From: Nemertoderma westbladi
Lineage: Eukaryota; Xenacoelomorpha; Nemertodermatida; Nemertodermatidae
Direction: 5' to 3'
Length of the DNA: 64,000 nt
Assembly: GCA_032718475.1 (NCBI GenBank)
Contig: JAUCBJ010008293.1
Span: 1-64,000, forward strand
Below, piece after piece: positions 13,561-25,460 of this stretch. Below the pieces are notes generated by a model that was not told the origin of the DNA, did not search any database, and saw only the letters and a list, made by a program, of their open reading frames with translations. Within the stretch, counting starts at the first letter, position 1; each line of letters begins with the position of its first letter. A program made the translations under genes and the position numbers.

Positions 13561-14170
13561 ACAATGGTATAGGCGCAATAAATTCACCACGGTATCACAT
13601 ATAAAGTCAGATATTAAAGCTAATATCCCAGGCTATGTATCCTTTTTAACTCTGGGTTAACGCCCCCAATAATGCAAATAAACAGTTAAAAAAATCTTTA
13701 ATGCTTTTCTAGCCAGATGCTATTCCATTCATATACTCGGATACGAATTGGGACATACTGTAGTGGCACTACATACAGGGACCACGCTTTTAGAGAAGAG
13801 CACCAAAATAGCAGAGTGTTGTTAAGACTCTTTGAATTTCTAAAGTTATAACAATCTCATAGCATCAGATACTTACTGTATAATATCTTATCGTGACCAG
13901 TAGTGATTATCTTTATAGGGCTAAATCACTTATACATAGACCCATAATTATTTCCAGTTTTGGACTATCATTAATGGTCGACCTTACACTCAGGGGAGCA
14001 TCTAAGGTCTCATATAAGTTCAAACATGTGGAGGTAACAATTTAAACTTAGTCGCTTCAACTGGAATTGGTTATTCACACACTAAAAATCTCAGTACACT
14101 ACAATACTGTAGTTACAAACAAAATCAATAATTTTCTAAAATCAAATGAGATAGAGAGTGTATGTTGTGA

Positions 14171-14879
14171 CAGTGCAATTGCGACCCGGACAATTGCGAC
14201 CCACACATTTTCTAAAATCATGGGTCGCAATTGTCCGGGTCTCAATTGTCTGCATCCAGATTAAAAACCGATGTAATTTAAATCATACATAATCATAAAT
14301 AAATAGTTATACACATTCTAGATTTCAACATTTTTATATCAATGGCTAATAATAATTCATAAAAGTCATAAATTTATCCAAAACAAACCACAGTAATTTA
14401 AGCAATAAATAATGCATGAACAATGTTAACAATATACAGTAGGCTATGCTAATTTTTAGAGCAACAGTTAAAACAAATTAATTTTAATTGAAAGCATTCC
14501 AGAAATTGCGAATAATCTTGGGTCAACATCTCCCTATGTTAAAGTGTAGCTACAGTCCATTAAATATAGCAGTAAATTAAATATAGCTACAGTAATTACA
14601 CTTTAATTAATTTGTACAATTAATATAAAAGCATTCCACAATATAACATTGAGAATAATTTGGGGCCAAATTCTCCCATCTCAACATATGTTAAAAATAT
14701 AGTTACAGTAATCAAAATTAGTATAATATATTATATAAATATACAGTCTGTCTCCGGACATTTGGGACCCAGTAAATTATTCTAAAATCATATGGGTCCC
14801 AATTGACCGGATCGCAATTGACCGGATCGCAATTGTCCGGGTCGCAATTGTCCGGGTCGCAATTGTCCGGACGCCAGTG
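14171..14879. mobile_element. Inverted-repeat element with CAATTGCGACCC arrays
   Basis: The left end reads CAGTGCAATTGCGACCCGG with a second CAATTGCGACCC. The right end, reverse complemented, reads ACTGGCGTCCGGACAATTGC followed by two or more further copies. Each end also carries a piece in opposite orientation around TTCTAAAATCAT, so each end can itself fold. The internal 0.5 kb is AT-rich and non-coding. A start resembling CAGTG would fit a non-autonomous hAT-like element with subterminal repeats. No 8-bp duplication could be confirmed. Confidence 0.6.
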
Positions 14880-15430
14880 TTTATAACTCAGTGAAACAGT
14901 TTTAAATTCGATGCGTCTGTGTATATGAAGCCATAGTGAACGAAGAGTATTCTTAGATAATAAATTTTTTTTTATTTAATATTTTTATATATTTTTGGTT
15001 CAGATAATTTAAAACTATAAGGACAATATAGTGGAGAGCGACATTTATCAATAAGAGGAAAAAGAAAATTATTGTTTCATATAATGTAGTTGCATACAAT
15101 TTTTGAAATAAATCTTTAAACTGTGTTTTTGCCTTTGTGTATTCGATTTTTCGCGCTTTCGTAGGCAACACAACAAAAATACGCTCCATCATGATTCTGG
15201 TTTTAGAATTCAATAAATACAAACATAATTATTCCCTTTCCCTTCCCTCACCTCACCTCAAAACCCCCGTGCCATCGAACATCCAATATGCCGCGGCCTT
15301 CCCTATCCAGTCACCTTTCATCAATCACCTATAAACCCATACGGCAATATCACCCGGCATCCCTGCTAATAACCACTACCCAATAAGGGAGCTTCCTCTG
15401 GTTAATGCATCCTTCCTTCTTATTGGAAGC
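14880..15430. other. No gene seen
   Basis: AT-rich spacer between two repeat elements. Minus-strand ORF 14953-15222 is low-complexity and not convincing. Confidence 0.45.
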
Positions 15431-15659
15431 AGGACAATTCGGTCCGGACAATTCAGTCCCGGACAATTCGGTCCGGACAATTCAGTCCCGGACAATTCGG
15501 TCACGGACAATTCGGTCCGGACAATTCAGTCCCGGAAAATTCGGTCACGGACAATTAATTCAGACCACCGAATTGTCCGGATACTGACTAGGAAAATTCG
15601 GTCCCAAAACATGCATATTAATGGGACCGAATTGTCCGGGACCGAATTGTCCGGGACCA
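15431..15659. repeat. GGACAATTCGGTCC inverted array, left
   Basis: Seven or more copies of a 14-15 bp quasi-palindrome, GGACAATTCGGTCC (GGAC pairs with GTCC), run in one orientation. After the spacer around AAAACATGCATATTAATG, copies in the reverse orientation follow. The array can fold into one long hairpin or many small ones. The same motif forms the larger array at 17098-17424. Confidence 0.9.
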
Positions 15660-15666
15660 AATTTAA

Positions 15667-16232
15667 TTGGTACTATATAATGGTGAATGTTCTAGAACCT
15701 TAATATATATTATTATATGGTAGCTAGTGTTTTTTTTACTAGCTAGTATTTTTTTGAAAATAAAAAAAAATTTACTTTTGTTTGTTAACATTATTAGTTA
15801 TGGTAGCTATGGTGTTTTTATGGAGCTTGTGAATTATTTACTAGCTAGTAATGGTATGTATTTAAAATGTTTAAAACTGAATTTTTTATATCTTGCATAC
15901 GTATACTGTATGTGTTGTTGGTTGGTTAACAAGCCAAAATTATTATCCTAGATAATAGCTGGATCTCATTCAGGGACTGGTATAATATCATCAATATTGT
16001 TGGTAATAAATATAATCAGCGACAGTTTAGGCCTAATTCTGAAATATCAATGTTTTTAAAAGTGTTTTTATAATTTCAAGGAAATGCTAGCTAGTAAAAA
16101 AACACTAGCTACATTAAATGATATATAACAATGTTCTCGAACACTTACCAATAACAAAAATAATAAAAAATATTGTATTTTTAAAATTTCAAAAAATTAT
16201 AGCAAGTAAATAACACTAGCTACCATAAAAAA
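15667..16232. repeat. Inner foldback with TAGCTAGTGTTTTTTT ends
   Basis: GTAGCTAGTGTTTTTTTTAC at 15720-15745 recurs inverted at about 16085-16113 and, shorter, at 16208-16222. TGGTGAATGTTCTAGAAC at 15683-15700 recurs inverted at 17044-17063, and in a diverged inverted form (GTTCTCGAACACTTACCA) at about 16132-16150. This is an AT-rich non-coding foldback nested between the two GGACAATTCGGTCC arrays. Confidence 0.55.
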
Positions 16233-16234
16233 TA

Positions 16235-17041
16235 TCTCTAGGGTGAGTGAGGGAGAGTTGAACCCCAAAAGTTATAATCGCTCTAAAGAACAGATAAATA
16301 AATTTTTCAATGCCGTTTTAACTTTTTCACATTACATTTATGATTGCTATCATTGTGAGAGTTTGAGAATTTCAACTCTTAAACTTTTTAAATTAAACCA
16401 ATTATTCGTATTTTCGAAAAAGCGTCACGTCTCCTTCAATGGGGGGAGACTTGACACCTAGAGACTTGACCCCACTTCGCATACTTGTAAATTCGTTCAA
16501 AAATGCCTAAGAAGTGTAATAATTACATGTTCAGCATGTCTATTTTCTAGTAGAGCAAAAAATTTAAAAAAATGCGATTGTTAAATTGTTAAATTATTAT
16601 CCAAAGAAATATTATTATCTAGGTAGACGTCAGCATTGAAGTCTCCCTCACACTCGGGCGTCATGTCTCCCCACATGGGCTTTTTTTTTATATTAATTGA
16701 TATAATTTCAAAACGGCTGAACCAAAACTGGAAAACAATATATGGCAGGATAGTGCAATAATTAGTCAACACATGTTGTGAATTACAATTAAAATACAGT
16801 AAAATAAGGATGCGAATTTTCATTCGTTGTAAAGGCTAAAAATTTTCTTTTGAACCCAGAAAACGTTTATTGACAATAAAACAAAAAATAACCAAAAGGT
16901 AATAAAACATTGTTGCGCGGGAGTAGCCAAAATGTATTTTATACATTTTTGTGTGGTATTGTTTAATAATTTACAATAGTTTTTGAGTTATTAAAAAAAA
17001 ACAAGTCTCCCCTAAAGTCAAGTCTCCCTCACTCACCCTAT
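16235..17041. mobile_element. Inverted-repeat element with GGGAGACTTGAC arrays
   Basis: The left end TAGGGTGAGTGAGGGAGAGT matches the right end, whose reverse complement reads ATAGGGTGAGTGAGGGAGAC. Inside, short copies of GGGAGACTTGACCCC-type motif lie at 16441-16475. Opposite-oriented copies lie at 16640-16680 and 17003-17030. The interior is AT-rich and non-coding. It looks like a nested non-autonomous element about 0.8 kb long. Confidence 0.65.
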
Positions 17042-17097
17042 TAATGTTCTAGAACATTCACCAATATCAAAAAAGCACAAAAAAGTTGCTATAAGGT

Positions 17098-17424
17098 ACC
17101 GGACAATTCGGTCCGGGACAATGCGGTCCCGGACATTTCGGTCCCGGACAATTCGGTCCTAGGACAATTCGATCCCGGACAATTCGGTCCTAGGACAATT
17201 CGGTCCCGGACAATTCGGTCCCATTTATATAGTGTTTTGGGCCCGAAATGTCCGTGACCGAATTGTCCGGGACCGATTTGTCCGGACCGAATTGTCCGGA
17301 CCGAATTGTCCGGACCGAATTGTCCGGACCGAATTGTCCGGACCGAATTGTCCGGACCGAATTGTCCGGACCGAATTGTCCGGACCGAATTGTCCGGACC
17401 GAATTGTCCGGGACCGAATCGTCC
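17098..17424. repeat. GGACAATTCGGTCC inverted array, right
   Basis: About eight units of GGACAATTCGGTCC (17098-17222), a spacer of about 20 bases containing TTTATATAGTGTTTTG, then about a dozen units in the opposite orientation (17244-17424). The two arms are complementary over more than 100 bases. The ORFs on both strands (SGPNCPDRIVRTE-type periodic peptides) are by-products of the repeat. Confidence 0.93.
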
Positions 17425-19503
17425 TACTTCCCTTCTTATTGCATTAACCCTCTGCCCAGTTAAAATCAGGGAATTCTTCTGTATCCAATAAAAACTCAAT
17501 AATACAGGTTGCAGTGAACGATTAGTGATTTAGTAGTCGATAGTCAATTAATCATGATTATATGTTTAACGTAAAGCCTTGTCCAGGAAAGATAACTCCT
17601 TTAGAAGGTGATAATTACGGGTCAACTCCATATTTACCCAAAGTACCGGGTTTATTTGGGCCGGTTTCTTCTGTCTGTGGTGCTGCTGTGTGTCTTTCTG
17701 CTGTCAGTGGCTCTGCTTCTCGGCAATCAGACTGCGCTATTCCTATTGCCTGTTTGAAGTGCTGGTGTCTAGGAGTGTGGGTAGGGTTCCCGCAGAGAAT
17801 AGAGTTTTGGCCAACCAGCCCTGTAGTGCTTGCGCACTCTGACCGCTGGCTACTCAGATCGTCCCAGGACCGACTGCTTAGCCGTGAGGACAAAGTGGCA
17901 GCTAACCATCTGCGTCCAATCGGTCCCAGACCCGTTTTGACAGAGACGGCGACCTGGTGTGTTGTTGCACTATTTCCAAGTTCAAATACCGTGAAGCTGC
18001 ACCAAGTGTATTACGACTTTTAAGACTAAAATCAACTATTTTAGACTGTGTTTCTATTGGACCTTTTTCAGAGTATATTATCATCACGAAACGACTAAAA
18101 TACAGTATTTTATGTACTATTTTCGGTTACAATTATTTTGGAATGTAATATTTTTCGAGGCTATGCTTTGCCTATCGAGACAAACACCCCTCACTTGGTT
18201 TCTTTTGTTTCCCTATTCCCAGAGTTTTTTTTATGGTGTTACGTAGCGCACATTATTTTTAAACTAAAGTAAGCAATAATAACATCTGGAGAAAACAGAA
18301 ATCACTATGCGTTTTAGTAGCCTACTATCTTGGAAAGAGTTGTGGATGTCCGTAAATAACAAGTCATTGAAGGACCGTGTATTATTGCGAGCTATTTTCA
18401 AGTCAGTCTTGTCACCGAGAAACCAAAACAATAAGGAAAGAAAGTGTGTTAGCTAGCACTTGGAACTATTTTTTGAGATACAAAAAGCCTTTTAGGAGCT
18501 TTATCGTGCTGAAGGCACGAGAAATCCTTTACACATTGTTTGAAATGTATTCGCCTATTAGATACGTAACACACCCACACAAATATCTACATATAATTTT
18601 GCCTCTGTCAACCTGAAATTAGATAAACAACTATTTATTTATCACACGAAAATAAATTATATCTATCCGGCCATATCTCAGCTTCTTTTCAACAAAATTC
18701 CGATGGTTTTTATGGATTAGGAAATCTTTCAAGGCCATCTATCAATGGTCCGTTACTGACGAAGAATGGCTATGTATTTGCCGATTCTAGTGTAGTACTG
18801 TATAACTAGTATAACAATAATGTTGTTTTCTCCATTACATCGTGACGATATATCTAAATCCTGCAGAATGTTATTGAGGAGAGATATATTTCACGAGTAT
18901 TTAATTAATAATCTATAATATTTTCCGGTAGCAGTAGTTTTCAAGCTGAAGGTTACTATCTTTTCGATAACAGAATGCCTAACTGGAGACATGTAAGTGG
19001 GAGTAAGGACTCCTCCAACACGGTACAATAATTGAATCAAAATATACGACATATGTAATGACAGGTTAATCAATTACTTATAATAACTTTTCAAGATTTC
19101 TAAAAGGCCAGAGATGCTAGTAATGGGGCGTGGCGAATGGCCTCTGGTGTTCGACGTCCATCCACATTTTAGTGATTTTTGAGTTTTTATGGTTGCAGGA
19201 ATGTCAGCATATCTATACAGTATGTGGCCTTTGCGTGTTGATAACACTAACATAAAAGTACCGAAAATGACTTTTGTTCTTATAACGAATTATATATAAA
19301 TATGTAAATATTCAACATAATCTAGGCCTATATTTTCATTCCAAAATATACGAACATTACGTTTTTCACTTTAATAATCAGACGAGTGTGCACAGATTGA
19401 CACCGCGTATAAAATGAGCACGATATAGGTGTATGTGGGGCGAGCCACGCAGTTAGGGCGAGCCTTAGCGCACAATTATAATTAGTAAATAGGGCAAAAT
19501 TTC
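17425..19503. other. No recognised gene; one GC-richer ORF
   Basis: A plus-strand ORF of 153 codons (17562-18023) overlaps a minus-strand ORF of 92 codons (17615-17893) in a locally GC-richer patch. Neither has a motif I recognise, and this may be a decayed mobile-element fragment. The rest is AT-rich. A copy of the GTGGGGCGAGCCACG repeat motif lies at about 19435-19470. Confidence 0.4.
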
Positions 19504-19884
<381 letters not shown>

Positions 19885-20185
19885 TGAAATCAAACTTGCT
19901 CAAGTTCGTGTGCTGCGCCACGCCACACGAGCGTGTTGTTGTGTTAGTGGTATACCACGTTAGTTGCTTTGCTATACAAGCCAATCACAAATATATCAAG
20001 GATTTTTTAAGCTCAGGCCAAGATACCACAAATCACATTGGTAAGTAACGCTTATAATATATGAGGCCTATTGCGAATGTTAAGGAATACAAGATAAACA
20101 CGGCCTTATATGAAATTCACAGCATTTATACCCGTTCATACTAGGCAGTCAAAGGTCAAACCAGACAACCGACAGCCGTCAACTA

Positions 20186-21959
20186 AGGCCCCGGTAGCGC
20201 TACATGGACATAATTTTTATATTGCCTTGTTAGAGCAACTTCTCATTGTCAGAAACGACCATAACTTTGTATGAAGGTCAATGGAAGATTTGTAATTATG
20301 AATAAAAATAAAAATTCAAATTTTTCAAAAATTTGGAAAACTATTGACAAATGTTGACAAATTTTTGGACAAAAATCCAAAAACCTTCAGCAGATTCAAT
20401 CTTAAGTATTTTTCTTTCTAATTTTACAAATCGCATCAAAAATGTTTGCTCTTTCGATATCTCGAAGCAAAATTTCGAAAATTAATTAACAATTGTCATT
20501 TTGGTGCTGTTTTTTTGTACAAAATTTGACAAATTAAAACTAATCAATATTTTATTCAATTTCGGCCATTTATTTCTATATTGGAATGAAACAATCAGAA
20601 TTCGAGATCGAGATATCTGAAGAGAGCACATCAGAGAACCCCTCCGAGCAACATTTTTGAAAATTTATTGAAAATTGAATTGTCTGAAGCTTTTTTTAGG
20701 CCAAAAAATACCATTCCGAGATAATTGCCTTTAAAATTTGAACTCTGTTAATATGTGAGAAAGTCTGTCAATAATATATCTAGCAACAAGAAAGCATAAA
20801 ACCATGCTAATAATTTTGCTATGGGGGGTTTCCTGGTCGCTGATTTCATTTCTGAGGTCAGTTTTCAATTTTAATGAAATCTAGTTTGTCTGTATTGTAA
20901 GCGGATTCAATTCCGCCTCATTACCCACCAGAAAATGGGATAGTGGCATTTTCAGCAATATGTTGGAGATACGAGATTAGCAATATTAATCTCGTATCAC
21001 AACCAACATTTGGGGGGGGGGGGCAATGCCGCAAGCCCCGAAGCCACACACAAAGGAAGGTTAGAGGTCAAACCACCTCGGAGGGGACACAGCTAGCAGA
21101 GGCTAGCAGCAGAAGGGAAACACTCCCAGAGAGTGCAAGGGTGAGAAGTAGGGTATTAGCCAATAGGGGGGAGGAAGGCACGTGATATGGCACAGAAGAG
21201 CATCCATTAGGTAACAGGCCAATATACGGTGTATCAATCATATATTATCCCAGATTCTTGTGTTGGTACACTTAGTTAGTTACTCAGTTAGTGCAGACCG
21301 GTATCAATTGTTTACCGTCATCAATCAGATACATACCGGTACCCATTATATCTGTGTTTCTGCCACAACATTATTGTGCTATTATTTACGATATCAAAGA
21401 GACAACACAGGACGACACATGTATGACACATGTATGACACATGTACACATGTACAACACATGTATGTCTGTCTGTCGGTCTTTCTGACTATACGACTTAT
21501 CTGTCTGTCAAATATAAGAAAAAGGCACAGCATTAAGCTAAAAGTTTAGCTATAGGGGTTTTCCTGGTCGCAGAATTCATTTCGAGTGTCAATTTCAACA
21601 TTTGATGACATCCACATTGTCTGTTTGACTGTCAGATTATCGGTTATATTTTGACAGACAGACTGAAAGGCATACAGACAGAACCGACAATGCCAAATTT
21701 GATTAATGACATCAGAAATGAAGTCATCGTCCACAAAAACCCATACAGGGAATTTTTTAGACAGATAGTATGTTTTTTATTGACGGACAGACATACTGAC
21801 GGACAAACCGACAGTAAAACGGACAGAAAGCAATATTTCGAGAAGTAGGACAGATCTTGCTAAACGGTTTTCAAATTTGGAATCTTGATAAAAATCTGCT
21901 CTAGATGAAATAAAAAAAAATTTTTGCAAAAAAATATTGATGTAGCGCTACCGGGGCCT
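20186..21959. mobile_element. 1.8-kb TIR element with TA duplication
   Basis: The ends are perfect inverted repeats, AGGCCCCGGTAGCGCTACAT at the left and its reverse complement at the right. They are flanked by TA at 20184-20185 and 21960-21961, the target duplication expected of Tc1/mariner-like insertions. No transposase ORF remains. Two diverged direct copies of a segment containing TTTCCTGGTCGC (about 20829 and 21560) and GACAGACA-rich stretches fill the interior, with a 12-base G run at 21012-21023. It is likely non-autonomous. Confidence 0.7.
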
Positions 21960-21964
21960 TAAGG

Positions 21965-22055
21965 ACAAAACTGAAACTGGAACCTGTTCTATTTGCTCTC
22001 GTTGATTGTTTTGGTTAGAATAGCTCGCCAATATGCCCGCTCCTTTCCCTTCAAG
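21965..22055 (-). repeat. Interspersed AACCAAAACAAT repeat, copy 1
   Basis: On the minus strand this reads GGGAAAGGAGCGGGC, then TATTCTAACCAAAACAATCA, then AATAGAACAGGTTCCAGTTT. The same order of segments recurs at 31946-32085, 33815-33885, 35465-35625, 38835-38935, 53968-54100 and 61440-61495. It is an unnamed interspersed repeat without coding capacity. Confidence 0.7.
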
Positions 22056-22482
22056 TTTTTTAACGGTTACCGTTGAGGTTTTCGGCTCTTGGCGTGGCGA
22101 TTAAACCAAGCTGTCTACTGAATCAATTATTTTCAAATGCGAAAAATCGAAATGATGCCGTTTTTTTAATTATAATATGCAGCGATGCCTTTTATTTCAT
22201 CAGTAACAGCAATATGTGTCTTTTAACACCATTTTTTTCCCTCATTTTTTTGCCATTCTTAACGCTTATAGGTACGCCTGTTCTTTTAAATAATATATTT
22301 TAACGATTTTTTTATTTCAGAACCAACATTTTTTAAATTAATATTTTAACACCCCCACTTTTATTTATAAATGTTTAACTTCAACGACTTTATATCGGAA
22401 CCAACAAAGTTTAGTCGATTTTTAATCATTTAACCGTTTTAACATTCTTTTTTAAAATACGCAAATTTGCTGTTACCTACAT
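22056..22482. other. No gene seen
   Basis: AT-rich sequence. ORF 22073-22303 is low-complexity and Phe/Leu-rich, and is not convincing. Confidence 0.45.
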
Positions 22483-22696
22483 TAAGGCACGGGTCACAGG
22501 TATGAGCTTTCAACATTCAACATTAAATTAAAAAATAGAACACATTGCAGCCTGTGGTGACGTTCACACATAAACAGTAAACTTTCAACTTACATAATGC
22601 ATTTTTATGTTATATACTTTACCTTTAAAGTTAGAAGTAGTTTTCCATAGCCCGGTATAGACTTCCTACACTTGCGATGTGTGACCCGGGACTTAC
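22483..22696. mobile_element. Short TIR element (MITE-like)
   Basis: The left end TAAGGCACGGGTCACAGGTA and the reverse-complemented right end GGTAAGTCCCGGGTCACACA share TAAG and CGGGTCACA. The interior of about 170 bases is non-coding. The match is short and imperfect, so this is tentative. Confidence 0.4.
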
Positions 22697-23014
22697 CGAG
22701 CAAACAATATATTTCGCCCCCTTTTTATTTTTAAAATTTTTTACAGTTGTACGCGTCTAATACCTTAACAACACATGTACAATAATTCTATCTAGGCCTA
22801 CATACAATATTACGATAAATCTAAAAGACATCCTATCATACACAATTTGGTGGCATAATAATTAGTTGTATACCGTACGTCAAATGTAATACTATTGTTT
22901 AGGTTTTAATTGTGTTTTAATGTTGTATAATAACCTATTTAATCAAATTTTACAATTTTTACCCCGGCTGGGGGTGTATCTTTAAATATATAATGTTGTA
23001 TAATATATATTTTA

Positions 23015-23062
23015 ATTTATTTACTGAAGACGTCCGTGAGGATTAAATGGCCATATAAATAG
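23015..23062 (+). ncRNA. Decayed hammerhead-like motif
   Basis: CTGAAGA (23024-23030) is followed by GTCC-GTGA-GGAT as a stem II, then TAAA where GAAA is expected, ATGGCCAT as stem III, and A then TAAATAGA. The last pairs with the TTTATTTA before the core for about 8 bp. G12 is missing and there is an extra C before stem II, so it is probably inactive. Confidence 0.3.
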
Positions 23063-24077
23063 AAACTGTTTTTGTTAACCATATGGCAATAGACCCTTTC
23101 TACAGTCATTATCCCTGAATCGACTATTTGCGCTTTTAATGGGGCCGAAACCTACTGTAGTTCATACGACCAATTCAATGTTGGTAAACCAAAACCAATT
23201 ATTAACGTAAAAAATACACCAATCGCCCAAATTATGCGCAATATTCTTTTTCACGCGCATTAAGCAAGGGAACATGAGTACAACTGTCTGTCTGTGGTTT
23301 CCTCTCGATAAAAATCCTTATCCATACATTTTTTTCATATATATACTCCATTCTACATTCTAATGCAGAATTATGTACAAACTGGGCAGTACCCTTAATT
23401 AAATGTAATTTCGTATCTCAGTTAGCTAATGCTTTTACAGATATATAATTAATCGTATTAATATTAAAATAAAATATAGTTAATTTCAACTAACCTCAAA
23501 GAACCAAACAGTAAGAAAACGTTCTTCAGTCTGAAAACAACACATTTATTGAAGAATAATGATTGATGTATACATTATAATGAATGTGATATAGTGACAA
23601 GTGAGGTAATAATTAATCGTAAACATAACATATGGTTTTGAAATTAGTAAATGAATACTGCAAATATATTTATAATAAAATACAATCATTTTTATCAGCA
23701 CATGATAATATTATGATGAAAATGAGGTTGATTACTTGATTGTAGGACAAGGTCAAACAACTTAATCTTAAGACAGATAATTTGATTGTACAATGATTTT
23801 CTTATATTATTCGAATTGGAATATAGTTTGAGTTTCATTTGTAACTCATAAACTGGGGTCATTTGTTTATACATAAGAGGAACAGCTCCAACAATACAAT
23901 GCATTAGAGACAAAGGCCTTTGAGACAATAATTGGCACATCCAACAATCTGAATAGCGTAATGTTACAGTTATTCCCTGGGCCTTGCAAGTGACAAAACA
24001 ATTATATTCTGTGAAAACAAAGATAACAGGGAAGCGAGACCAGAGAGATATATCGGTTTGTATAGTCTAACTAAGGA
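23063..24077. other. No gene seen
   Basis: AT-rich sequence with no coding-like ORF or recognised repeat. Confidence 0.5.
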
Positions 24078-25460
24078 GTGGAAGTCAAGGCGTCCTTAAA
24101 TACAGGCCATGCAGCCGAGATTTAGGGTAAATTAGCGTAGGCTGAAAGTTTCAACAACTGTATTGCACCTTACAGCCACAGTAGTCAGGTAGTACCAGTT
24201 CAGAAGTACTGTAACTATAACAGTACATTGCTGTGCTGGTTGTTATTATACACAGGTGAACTAATTGATTGACACTTGACAGATTGTTTTACTTTAATTA
24301 GTTAATTAGCTTTATTAAAATCAAGTTTTCTTTCGGCCTATAGGAAGAGTACTAGAGCGTAGGAAGACCACAGACTGATTTATAATGCCTTATAGATAGG
24401 CATAAACACTGTGTCGGATTCGGCGTGGCTACCAGCTACGTGTGATCGAATTACGACAGTACGATGCCACTCTTGAGGCCGTGATTGACGTGTACCCTGA
24501 CCCTGACCCTGTTGGAAAAAAGTTTCCAAACCGTACATAAAGAACCAAAAATCGTTTTCGCGTGGTCCGAAATTGAAGAGATAGTTCGCCATCTTAACAA
24601 TTACCAGCAGACTAATAAAGGTTTCTGCAAGTTTCAATTCTTAACTGAAACTGGCGACTTATCTCTTACCCATTATGATCCCTTATTCGGGGGGCCATCC
24701 TTTGTTTTTAATTTTGGAAACTTTCAGTTTGAAATGTATAAATTTGTTGTCGGATGCTTTGATGAGGTTGACGGTGCCCTTAACTTATCTGATAATGCGA
24801 GTTTTTAAAACTGAGACAATTCTCTGCAGGGGATTCACACGATTAATTCTCAGGATTGTTACTTAATTATTTAATTAATGAAGAAATAGTTTCAAGGCCA
24901 TTGTTGTGTTTTTCACTTTGTGGTGGGGAAGATTGAATAAGCATAGGCAATCGTAATATTTAATATAATAATAATAATATAAATAGTATATAGTAATAAC
25001 ATAAAGTTCCTGATAGATAACATAAAGTACCTACCGGACCGGTAATAATAATATAAAGTAATCAATCAATCATATAACATAACTCCAAACTCCACCATTA
25101 CACTTACACTACCATGTCGCCAGATCCACCATTTGTCATCCCATGTCATGTCACTATATAAACAAATGCCACGCCTTGTAGTATTGATGGTTATAATTAT
25201 AGTAATTAAATATATTTTTATTAAGTATTTATTTAATTTAGAACCATTTGAAATGTCTAAATATTAGTACAAACATAATAAATTACAAAATATAGTTTAC
25301 TAAAGTATATTTCAACTAATAAGATACAAACATTGGCTGACTACCCATAATAAGCTTTGAATTACCTATATAGCCTATTGTAAAAGTTTCAGCCTACGCT
25401 AATTTCGTACAAATCTCGGTTACATGATGGCCTGTATTAAAGGACGCCTTGGTGGAAGTC
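24078..25460. mobile_element. TIR element carrying an unassigned ORF
   Basis: Terminal inverted repeats of about 70 bases. The left arm at 24081-24150 contains AAGGCGTCCTTAAATACAGG and AAATTAGCGTAGGCTGAAA. The right arm at 25385-25458 is its reverse complement with a few differences. A third copy of the end, TCAGCCTACGCTAATTTC, lies at about 39496. It is a DNA transposon or MITE type, with no recognisable transposase inside. Confidence 0.65.
24485..24808 (+). CDS. Unassigned ORF inside TIR element
   Basis: An ORF of 107 codons with mixed, gene-like composition (for example IEEIVRHLNNYQQTNKGFCK, then a Phe-rich stretch). It overlaps an 85-codon minus-strand ORF. No domain is recognised. It could be a captured host exon or chance. 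Confidence 0.2.
   Translation: MTCTLTLTLLEKSFQTVHKEPKIVFAWSEIEEIVRHLNNYQQTNKGFCKFQFLTETGDLSLTHYDPLFGGPSFVFNFGNFQFEMYKFVVGCFDEVDGALNLSDNASF

Noticed and set aside
17232-17463. Overlapping ORFs of SGPNCPDRIVRTE-type repeats
   Set aside because: Direct translation of the GGACCGAATTGTCC array in several frames.
24485-24515. Telomere-like CCCTGA repeats (ACCCTGACCCTGACCCTG)
   Set aside because: Only three units and not TTAGGG; no subtelomeric context.
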